Below are positions 1 to 4,678 of a stretch of DNA of 5,051 bases, piece by piece. The first letter of the stretch is position 1, and every line of letters starts with the position of its first letter. This DNA comes from Acidobacteriota bacterium (GTDB taxonomy: Bacteria > Acidobacteriota > Blastocatellia > Pyrinomonadales > Pyrinomonadaceae). Position numbers and translations under genes: made by a program. The notes beneath the pieces are model-generated. The model made no database searches. It had not been told where the DNA came from and worked only from the letters and a program-made list of their open reading frames with translations. The stretch is from NCBI GenBank assembly GCA_019247865.1, contig JAFBAJ010000005.1:1-5051 (forward strand), written 5' to 3'.

Positions 1-367
1 TCAGGCTGTTGATGGTGATGCCCGTCGGGATGGTGGTCACTGTCACAGTCAAAGCGGCCGCGTCGGACTCGTCGTCGCTCACGGTAGCGATGGTCGCGTT
101 GCTGGCCCCGTCGCCCTGCGTGCGTGCGAGCGCGCCTGCGGCCGTGATGGTCGGCGCATTGTTGCCGCCGAGAGCGGTCGCGGTGTGATGAGCCAGCCTG
201 CTCGCCAAGTTCTGAGCTTTCCCGGTCGCCAGTGACATCAGCGAGATCACAGTGGCGATAAGAAGCAAACTGGAGATGAGATTCCGTGGCCGTCGCGTGA
301 TGAGGCCCGATACTGTATGTGTCATGGTTTTGACAGCAGCGGTGAATTTGAGAATCGGTTTGTTCAT
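1..367 (-). CDS. Exported protein with beta-sandwich repeats, N-terminal fragment
   Basis: The reading frame is open from an ATG at 365-367 to the left edge, giving 122 residues with no stop, so the C-terminus is missing. Residues 15-51 look like a signal peptide: a basic stretch (ITRRPRN), a hydrophobic core (about residues 31-47, SSLLLIATVISLMSLA), then a likely cleavage site near GKA|Q at 51-52. From about residue 69 comes an NNAPTITAAG motif followed by alternating T/V strands (ATIATVSDDESDAA, LTVTVTTIP). This resembles the immunoglobulin- or cadherin-like repeats of large secreted Acidobacteria proteins. The role is unknown; surface or extracellular is inferred. Start choice is uncertain: a second ATG at 323-325 (residue 15) gives a more normal signal peptide, and neither start has a clear Shine-Dalgarno sequence. 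The gene follows the regulator at 565-2037 on the same strand, but the hairpin between them argues for separate transcripts. Confidence 0.72.
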   Translation of the reverse strand, partial: MNKPILKFTAAVKTMTHTVSGLITRRPRNLISSLLLIATVISLMSLATGKAQNLASRLAHHTATALGGNNAPTITAAGALARTQGDGASNATIATVSDDESDAAALTVTVTTIPTGITINSL

Positions 368-474
368 GATTTTGACAGTCGTGAAGAGATAGTTTCCGGT
401 TCGGCGTTGAGCTTTATTTAAAGGTACAGAGGTCAGCGGTGTGATTTAACTGATGATCTTCGATGAATAGCGAG

Positions 475-514
475 TAAGGTGAGGTCTGGCGGGAGAAGCC
501 GGACCTCGTCCTTA
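475..514 (-). terminator. Hairpin downstream of the sigma-54 regulator gene, probable terminator
   Basis: GAGGTCTGGC (481-490) pairs with GCCGGACCTC (498-507) around a 7-nt loop, with one T-G wobble. The stem continues past a small internal loop with TAAGG (475-479) against CCTTA (510-514), about 15 pairs in all. It lies about 50 nt past the TAG of the regulator gene. On the minus strand no T-run follows, so it is not a textbook intrinsic terminator; it could instead be an RNA-stabilising or Rho-associated hairpin. Confidence 0.5.
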
Positions 515-564
515 CACCCCCTTCAATTGCTCCCGCAGGGCGCAGGTGCAACCCTTGTGCCGCG

Positions 565-2037
565 CTATTCTTCGGTCTCTTCTACGTTGAGCTGTAGACG
601 CTTTAGCTTTTCGAGGAAAGTGGTGCGCTTCATCTTGAGCAGTTTGGCGGCGCGCATCTTGTTGCCGCCCGCTTTGCCAAGCGCCTGGAGGAGGAGTTCT
701 CTTTCGACTTTGTTGATGACTTCGTCAAAGCTCACGCCTTCGTTCGGAATGGTCGTCTCGGCCGAGACGAGGGTCTGCGTCGCTTCTGCCTGACCGGAGC
801 CGGAAGCAGATGCCCCGCGCAGCTCTTCAGGCAAGTCCTGTAGATGAATGACGGGTGACGCGCCGGAGAGTGCGGCGGCGCGCTCCATAGCGTTCTGCAA
901 CTGGCGCACATTGCCCGGCCAAGCAGAGGCCAGCAACGCGTCCCACACTTCATCAACCATCGTTTTGGCGGGCAGCCCGACGCTCTCACAAAATCGCGCC
1001 AGGAAATGTTCGGCGAGCGGGCGGATGTCTTCTCTTCGTTCCTTCAGGGGCGGCAGCGGCAGGTGAACTACGTTGAGGCGATAATAGAGGTCCGGGCGAA
1101 AGCTGCCGTCGGCGATGCTGCGTTCGAGGTTGGCGCTCGTCGCCGCGACGATGCGTACGTCGACCCGAATTGTGCTTGACGATCCGAGCCTCTCAAATTC
1201 GCGCTCTTGCAGGACGCGCAGCAGCTTGGATTGTAAGGGCAGGCTCATGTCCCCGATCTCGTCCAGAAAAAGAGTCCCGCCGTCGGCCTGCTCGAAGCGG
1301 CCTTTGCGGGCCGTCTGCGCTCCGGTGAAGGCCCCCTTCACGTGGCCGAACAACTCATCTTCGAGAAGCTGCTCGGGCACGGCGGCACAGTTGAGCGCGA
1401 CGAGAGGCGCGGCGCGGCGCGGACTATGTTGATGAAGCGAGCGGGCAATAATCTCTTTGCCCGTGCCGGTTCCGCCCGTGATGAGCACGGTCGTATTGAA
1501 GGGCGCGATGGCCTGCACCGCTCCGAGCACTTTTTTCATCGCCGCGGATTCGGCGATCAGATCGATGGCGGAGAGACCTTTGCCGGTGCTGGAAGTGGAG
1601 AGCGCGTGGCGCGCGACGCGCTCGGCCGCGACGCGCACAATGCTCAGGAGCGTATCCAGGTCAAAAGGCTTGGTGAGAAAATCCGTCGCGCCGCGCTTCA
1701 TCGCTTCGATGGCGTAATCAACCGTCCCGTAGCCCGTGATGACGATTGGAATGATGCCCGGACTGAGCCGCTGACAATGTTGCAGAAGATCGAGGCCACT
1801 CATTCCGGGCAGCGTCACATCCGTGACGAGGATGTCGTATTGTTGCCGCGCCAGAGCCGTGAGAGCTTCCTCCGCGTTGTCGAGACCTTCGGCCTGATAG
1901 CCTTCCATCAGCGCCGCTTCCACCAGCAGCGTTCTAATCCGCTCATCGTCTTCGACAAACAGAATGCTGATCGGCATCGGCCGTGATGAGGAACTTGAGT
2001 GAGAATTCATTGCACTTACTGTGTCCGAGCGCCGCAC
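565..2037 (-). CDS. Sigma-54-dependent response regulator, NtrC family
   Basis: A 490-residue DNA-binding activator with the complete three-domain NtrC plan. The receiver domain (about 23-140) has acidic residues E29-D31, phosphoacceptor D73 in VTDVTLPG, T101 and K123 (LTKPF). The AAA+ domain (about 158-390) has Walker A GGTGTGKE (188-195), the sigma-54-contacting GAFTGA loop (235-240), Walker B LFLDE (256-260), arginine-finger segment FRPDLYYRLN (313-322) and sensor II WPGNVRQL (373-380). A Fis-type HTH (about 440-484) ends the protein. By family knowledge, phosphorylation by a histidine kinase drives ATP hydrolysis that opens sigma-54 promoters. No kinase is adjacent, so the partner and targets are unknown. 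Walker A has Gly where GESGTGKE or GETGTGKE is usual, but all key residues are present. Start: GTG at 2035-2037 has AAAGGGG just upstream; ATGs at 2008-2010 and 1975-1977 are alternatives without a clear Shine-Dalgarno sequence, the last fitting the usual receiver start. Confidence 0.95.
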   Translation of the reverse strand: MRRSDTVSAMNSHSSSSSRPMPISILFVEDDERIRTLLVEAALMEGYQAEGLDNAEEALTALARQQYDILVTDVTLPGMSGLDLLQHCQRLSPGIIPIVITGYGTVDYAIEAMKRGATDFLTKPFDLDTLLSIVRVAAERVARHALSTSSTGKGLSAIDLIAESAAMKKVLGAVQAIAPFNTTVLITGGTGTGKEIIARSLHQHSPRRAAPLVALNCAAVPEQLLEDELFGHVKGAFTGAQTARKGRFEQADGGTLFLDEIGDMSLPLQSKLLRVLQEREFERLGSSSTIRVDVRIVAATSANLERSIADGSFRPDLYYRLNVVHLPLPPLKERREDIRPLAEHFLARFCESVGLPAKTMVDEVWDALLASAWPGNVRQLQNAMERAAALSGASPVIHLQDLPEELRGASASGSGQAEATQTLVSAETTIPNEGVSFDEVINKVERELLLQALGKAGGNKMRAAKLLKMKRTTFLEKLKRLQLNVEETEE

Positions 2038-2081
2038 AAACCCCTTTCACAACCCCTGGCCGATGACGCACAGGCCATCAG

Positions 2082-2103
2082 CAGCCGTTGATGAGCACGG
2101 CTG
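2082..2103 (-). other. Small hairpin upstream of the regulator gene
   Basis: CAGCCGT (2082-2088) and ACGGCTG (2097-2103) form a perfect 7-bp inverted repeat around an 8-nt loop. It lies 45 nt before the GTG start of the sigma-54 regulator and would be inside its 5' leader if transcription begins near 2110. It might be a leader hairpin or a protein site; I see nothing that decides between them. Confidence 0.35.
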
Positions 2104-2116
2104 GAGCGGTTGCGAT

Positions 2117-2122
2117 CTTATA
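2117..2122 (-). promoter_or_regulatory. Weak -10-like box for the regulator gene
   Basis: Read on the minus strand, positions 2122-2117 give TATAAG in an AT-richer patch about 80 nt before the GTG start. The hexamer at the expected -35 distance is CGCATC, which is a poor match, so this is only a candidate. Confidence 0.2.
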
Positions 2123-2203
2123 GTTAAACTCCAAAATGGGATGCGGCTGGAAGAATCATATCACTTCCCGGTGTAAATCACACATCATGATTAGTGGTGG
2201 GAC

Positions 2204-2299
2204 AGTTTAAAAGCAGTTTCACGCAAAGGCGCACAGACGCAAAGTAAGACAAGTTACTTTTCTTTGCGTCACCAGCGCCCTTGCGCGAGACTGCTTTTT
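2204..2299. repeat. Palindromic dispersed repeat, copy A
   Basis: About 95 bp, matching copy B at 4405-4497 in the same orientation. The left half holds CGCAAAGGCGC (2222-2232) and GACGCAAAG (2236-2244). The right half holds the complements CTTTGCGTC (2262-2270) and GCGCCCTTGCG (2275-2285, one base short of perfect). The outer ends are a perfect 9-bp inverted repeat, AAAAGCAGT (2209-2217) and ACTGCTTTT (2290-2298). The whole element can fold as one long hairpin. It starts four bases beyond the TAA of the propeller gene. On the minus strand the last stem arm ends in a T-run (GCTTTT), so it could serve as that gene's terminator. It encodes no protein. It resembles REP/MITE-like elements of environmental bacteria, which are often mis-annotated as short proteins. 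Confidence 0.8.
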
Positions 2300-2302
2300 G
2301 CC

Positions 2303-4123
2303 TTATGGAATGTAGGCTCTTGTCACAGGCACAGATGTGCCGTTGCCCCATTGCTGACTGACGATGCCACCATCTGCGCTCCGCAGCACTGCCCACGTCG
2401 CTCCATCCGCTCGAAAGATGGTGAAGTCCGCCTTCCCGTCACCGTCAAAGTCTCCCGGCGCGGCCATGTCGCCGCTCTGTCCCCACTGTTGCTCGACCGT
2501 GCCGTTCCCGGCCGCGTTCAGGATGACCCACGTTCTCGGCTCCGGTTTGTAGACCGCAATGTTGCTCCTGCCATCGCCGTCGTAATCTGCCGGCACGGCC
2601 TTGTCCCCGACGACGCCCAGACGCGGGACGACCGCCGTGTTGTTCGAGCTTTGCAGGATGAACCAGTAGTAATCCGTCCCGACTGTGCGGAGGAAAGCCA
2701 GATCGGTCTTCCGGTCGCCGTCGTAATCCATGAGCAGCGGCTTGTCCGTCGCCGTGCCAAACTGTCGAGCGATGAAACCGTTGTCGGAGCTACGGAGGAT
2801 ATACCAGACGCCGTCCGAGGGACGATAGACAGCGTGATCGGCTGTGCCGTCGCCGTCGAAATCCCCTGGGATGGGGATGTCGCCTTCGATGCCCCACTGC
2901 ACAGCGCCGTAGCCGGTCGCGGGGTCTTGCGAGGTGTACCAGTAGCCGGTCGAAGGTCTGAAGACGGCGACATCGGTTGAGCCATCCCCGTTGTAATCGG
3001 CGGGGACGATTTTGTCTTCACCGCTGCCGAACTGCGTGCTGAAATAAGAGTTGTCGCTGCTGCGTAGGATGTGCCAGTAGCTCTGTGCCGTCGGAGAGTC
3101 GCCCGGATTATAGACGGCGAAGTCATCCTTGTTGTCGCCGTCGAAATCGAAGCGCGGGCGGCTCGCCGCTGGAACGGGCTTCCACGCCACATCATGGAAT
3201 GGCCGATTATTGGTGGCAATTCGAACCTGGTTTGAGCCGTCCGTGTTCATGACACAAACTGCGGGGCCAAAGGGGGAGTTTTGTCTGAGAAACGCGATCT
3301 TGGTGCCGTCGCCTGACCACGTCGGGCTGGTGTCCTGGTCTTCCATCGTCAGTCGCACTTTGTTTGTGCCGTCCGCGTTAATCACGTTGATTCCGAAGTC
3401 CTGCGCAAAGGAGGTTTTTCCATAGGCGATTTTCAAGCCGTCGGGCGACCACGCAGGGCTATTGGTAGGGGCGTCGAAGGGGGGGACGCTGATCGTGAGG
3501 CGATGTTCGTTGGTGCCGTCTGCGTTGATCAACCAGATTTCATTGCCGCTCGCAAAGGCGAGCTTTGAACCATCCGGCGACCACGCGGGGCCACTCGGCG
3601 CGGGCTGCGTGATGGCGGAAAAGAGGGCTTGATTCGTGCCATCGGCGTTCATCGTCCAGATTTTCTGGTCACGCTCGTAAGCGATCTTGCCCGTCACAGA
3701 CCACGAGGGATTTAGCTCGTTAATCGACGGTGTGTCAGTCAGTCTGGTGATATTTGTGCCGTCGGCTTTCATCACATAAAGTTCAGCCGGGGGGTGTGGG
3801 TCATACACGCGGCTGGCAAAAGCGATTTTCGAGCCGTCGGGCGACCACGCCAGTTGCGCAGGAATTGGACCTAACAAAGTTTGTCCCGAACCGTCCTCGT
3901 TAGCGGTATAGAGGAATGCAGGTATTTGCCCGATGGAAACGTGTGTAAACGAATAAGCCAGGAGCTGCTTTCTGGCTGCAAGATTTGCTTCCGGCGTGGC
4001 TGCACGGACGCGCCTTTCCACTGGTTTGGTTGGGAATGAAAAGATGACGCCGATGAGACAGAGTCCGATGACTAACAGCAAACGACGTGAGTACGAAGTC
4101 ACAGCGAGAGGAAGGTTCTTCAT
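2303..4123 (-). CDS. Exported TolB/PD40 propeller fused to DxDGDG (FG-GAP/VCBS) repeats
   Basis: A 606-residue protein. The start is the ATG at 4121-4123, because AGGAG (4132-4136 on the complement) sits 8 nt upstream; the frame also has a TTG at 4148-4150, but that lies upstream of the ribosome site. Residues 12-30 form a basic-then-hydrophobic signal peptide or membrane anchor. Residues about 55-320 carry six WSPDG-K-I/L-AF or related strands, each alternating with an ADGTN-type turn, as in the six-bladed TolB propeller. Residues about 324-606 carry six repeats of 45-50 residues. Each has a DxDGDG-type loop, likely calcium-binding (starting at 326, 376, 421, 466, 513, 558), then an AVY/F strand, a Trp strand (WYIL-like) and a Q-W/F-G strand. 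No catalytic motif is visible. A periplasmic, cell-surface or extracellular binding or structural role is inferred; substrate unknown. The gene is divergent from the gene at 4679. Confidence 0.93.
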   Translation of the reverse strand: MKNLPLAVTSYSRRLLLVIGLCLIGVIFSFPTKPVERRVRAATPEANLAARKQLLAYSFTHVSIGQIPAFLYTANEDGSGQTLLGPIPAQLAWSPDGSKIAFASRVYDPHPPAELYVMKADGTNITRLTDTPSINELNPSWSVTGKIAYERDQKIWTMNADGTNQALFSAITQPAPSGPAWSPDGSKLAFASGNEIWLINADGTNEHRLTISVPPFDAPTNSPAWSPDGLKIAYGKTSFAQDFGINVINADGTNKVRLTMEDQDTSPTWSGDGTKIAFLRQNSPFGPAVCVMNTDGSNQVRIATNNRPFHDVAWKPVPAASRPRFDFDGDNKDDFAVYNPGDSPTAQSYWHILRSSDNSYFSTQFGSGEDKIVPADYNGDGSTDVAVFRPSTGYWYTSQDPATGYGAVQWGIEGDIPIPGDFDGDGTADHAVYRPSDGVWYILRSSDNGFIARQFGTATDKPLLMDYDGDRKTDLAFLRTVGTDYYWFILQSSNNTAVVPRLGVVGDKAVPADYDGDGRSNIAVYKPEPRTWVILNAAGNGTVEQQWGQSGDMAAPGDFDGDGKADFTIFRADGATWAVLRSADGGIVSQQWGNGTSVPVTRAYIP

Positions 4124-4131
4124 GGTTTCAA

Positions 4132-4136
4132 CTCCT
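4132..4136 (-). promoter_or_regulatory. Ribosome binding site that fixes the propeller gene start
   Basis: On the minus strand AGGAG lies 8 nt before the ATG at 4123. It is one half of CTCCT-G-AGGAG (4132-4142 read on the plus strand), so a complementary CTCCU lies one base upstream of the Shine-Dalgarno sequence in the mRNA. Confidence 0.8.
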
Positions 4137-4142
4137 GAGGAG

Positions 4143-4157
4143 GTAAGCAAGGCTTAC
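4143..4157 (-). promoter_or_regulatory. Hairpin just upstream of the propeller gene ribosome site
   Basis: GTAAGC (4143-4148) and GCTTAC (4152-4157) are perfect complements separated by three bases. In the mRNA this is a 6-bp stem with a 3-nt loop ending 6 nt before the AGGAG Shine-Dalgarno sequence. It could influence ribosome loading or be an operator; function unproven. Confidence 0.4.
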
Positions 4158-4209
4158 GGATGAAAGTAATTCTCAGTGGGGGCTGAGGAACTGTAGTTTG
4201 AGACGATTG

Positions 4210-4215
4210 ATTATA
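4210..4215 (-). promoter_or_regulatory. Candidate -10 box for the propeller gene
   Basis: Read on the minus strand, 4215-4210 is a perfect TATAAT, predicting a transcript start near 4203 and an 80-nt leader. The bases 17 nt upstream (CTCACT) do not match TTGACA, so the promoter is either weak, activator-dependent or of another sigma class. Confidence 0.45.
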
Positions 4216-4269
4216 CGTCAGATAGTTTGATGAGTGAGAAAATTGTTTGCCCGAATAATGTTCAGGATT

Positions 4270-4286
4270 TTTTCGCGCGGCGAAAA
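4270..4286. promoter_or_regulatory. Perfect 7-bp inverted repeat in the divergent spacer
   Basis: TTTTCGC (4270-4276) and GCGAAAA (4280-4286) are separated by GCG. It lies about 55 bp upstream of the minus-strand TATAAT box. It may be an operator dyad; the short loop and A/T flanks also allow a terminator-like hairpin. Confidence 0.45.
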
Positions 4287-4289
4287 TAC

Positions 4290-4312
4290 AGGTTGAGATT
4301 TACCCTCAACCT
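4290..4312. promoter_or_regulatory. 8-bp inverted repeat with TTGAG half-sites
   Basis: AGGTTGAG (4290-4297) and CTCAACCT (4305-4312) are perfect complements with a 7-bp gap, a size typical of a dimeric regulator site. The right arm also pairs with a following TTGAG (4312-4316), giving an overlapping second dyad. It lies between the two divergent promoter candidates. Confidence 0.5.
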
Positions 4313-4320
4313 TGAGAGCC

Positions 4321-4377
4321 ATGAAACGCGATAAAGAGCGGAATTCAATTAAGATTCATAAGATTATCGTGTTTCAT
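4321..4377. other. 14-bp inverted repeat, 57 bp overall
   Basis: The left arm at 4321-4334 (ATGAAACGCGATAA) and right arm at 4364-4377 (TTATCGTGTTTCAT) pair over 14 positions with a single G-T wobble, around a 29-bp AT-rich loop. No ORF is associated. It could be a stem-loop in an RNA, a short mobile-element remnant or a binding region. Confidence 0.55.
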
Positions 4378-4404
4378 TGAGGTTCTTTATTGTGTATCCC
4401 CTCA

Positions 4405-4497
4405 AGTTTAAAAGCAGTTCGCGCAAAGGCGCAAAGACGCAAAGAAAGACTTTAAGTTCTTCTTTGCGCCACCAGCGCCTTTGCGGGAGATTCTTTG
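4405..4497. repeat. Palindromic dispersed repeat, copy B
   Basis: Same element as copy A at 2204-2299 and in the same orientation. Both begin AGTTTAAAAGCAG and share GCGCAAAGGCGC-like and GACGCAAAG-like left arms, plus TCTTTGCG and CACCAGCGCC in the right half. The left arm here is three tandem CGCAAAGR octamers (4422-4445). The hairpin core is intact, with CGCAAAGGCGC (4422-4432) against GCGCCTTTGCG (4475-4485). The outer 9-bp ends seen in copy A have decayed on the right side. It lies about 50 bp upstream of the promoter candidates of the plus-strand gene. Confidence 0.8.
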
Positions 4498-4544
4498 GTT
4501 TGAGTTTTCAATATTGACCAACTGCCAAAATCTTATATCCCTCC

Positions 4545-4560
4545 CGGCCATTTGCTTGCT
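4545..4560 (+). promoter_or_regulatory. Candidate sigma-54 (-24/-12) promoter
   Basis: CGGCCATTTGCTTGCT fits TGGCACG-N4-TTGCW with the essential GG at 4546-4547 and GC at 4558-4559 at the exact 10-base spacing. GGC and TTGCT match, while the bases between (CAT for ACG) do not. It would start transcription near 4571, about 108 nt before the ATG at 4679. A sigma-54 activator is encoded in the same window. It overlaps a sigma-70-type -10 box, so the sigma class is undecided. Confidence 0.4.
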
Positions 4561-4565
4561 ATAAT
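4557..4565 (+). promoter_or_regulatory. Extended -10 box, TGCTATAAT
   Basis: A perfect TATAAT (4560-4565) is preceded by TGC, the extended -10 form that can work without a -35 box. No TTGACA-like hexamer lies at the right distance; the nearest, TTGACC at 4514-4519, is 40 nt away. Predicted start is near 4572, leading into the gene at 4679. Confidence 0.5.
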
Positions 4566-4584
4566 CATGGCCGCCCACGCAGTC

Positions 4585-4659
4585 AAGAGATGCACCGCTC
4601 ATGCTATCGCCTCGCAGATAGCGTATCTCTTAAATTCAACCTCTCGCGGCGTGCCGCGA
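4585..4659 (+). promoter_or_regulatory. Folded 5' leader of the exported protein gene
   Basis: Two hairpins lie between the predicted start of transcription and the ribosome site. The first pairs ATGCTATC (4601-4608) with GATAGCGT (4617-4624), then, past a one-sided 9-nt bulge, AAGAGAT (4585-4591) with ATCTCTT (4625-4631). The second is TCGCGG-CGTG-CCGCGA (4644-4659), a 6-bp stem ending 6 nt before AGGAG (4666-4670). This could be an RNA-level control element; it matches no riboswitch class I recognise. Confidence 0.45.
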
Positions 4660-4678
4660 CTAAACAGGAGTTTCTCAC

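Larger units (their letters stand above)
4151..4678. other. Divergent gene-free spacer rich in dyads
   Basis: No credible gene lies in these 528 bases. The stretch 4200-4400 is clearly more AT-rich than the flanking genes. From left to right the spacer holds the minus-strand TATAAT (4210-4215), the inverted repeats at 4270-4286, 4290-4312 and 4321-4377, a TTGAGG/CCTCAA pair (4377-4382 and 4400-4405), repeat copy B (4405-4497), overlapping promoter candidates (4545-4565) and a folded leader (4585-4659) before the plus-strand gene. Confidence 0.7.

Noticed and set aside
479..793. Plus-strand frame of 104 codons
   Set aside because: Mostly antisense to the C-terminal part of the sigma-54 regulator, Ser/Arg/Leu-rich, no Shine-Dalgarno sequence.
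1342..1986. Plus-strand open frame of 214 codons
   Set aside because: It lies entirely antisense to the sigma-54 regulator, whose domains and motifs are unambiguous. The translated sequence has no recognisable domain and arises from the high-GC codon pattern.
2171..2183. GTGTAAATCACAC as a possible CRP/FNR-like site
   Set aside because: Only the outer four bases are symmetric, and the sequence does not match the full spaced consensus of either family; position relative to a promoter is unclear.
2178..2396. Short minus-strand frame over repeat copy A
   Set aside because: Its SRKGAGDAKK...LRLCVK sequence is the translation of the palindromic repeat, a recurrent spurious protein type; it also overlaps the end of the propeller gene.
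2264..2980. Plus-strand open frame of 238 codons
   Set aside because: Antisense to the DxDGDG repeats of the propeller gene; its Val/Arg/Asp-rich periodic sequence just mirrors those repeats.
2518..3219. Second minus-strand frame of 233 codons inside the propeller gene
   Set aside because: A frame-shifted shadow of the same repeats; Thr/Ser/Arg-rich low-complexity sequence without a domain. The true frame carries the conserved motifs throughout.
4422..4445. Tandem CGCAAAGR octamers as a possible CRISPR or iteron array
   Set aside because: Units are contiguous, only three long, have no spacers, and belong to the arm of a larger hairpin shared with copy A.
4408..4602. Short minus-strand frame over repeat copy B
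   Set aside because: Same spurious repeat translation (SRKGAGGAKK...LRLCAN), with no signal or domain of its own.
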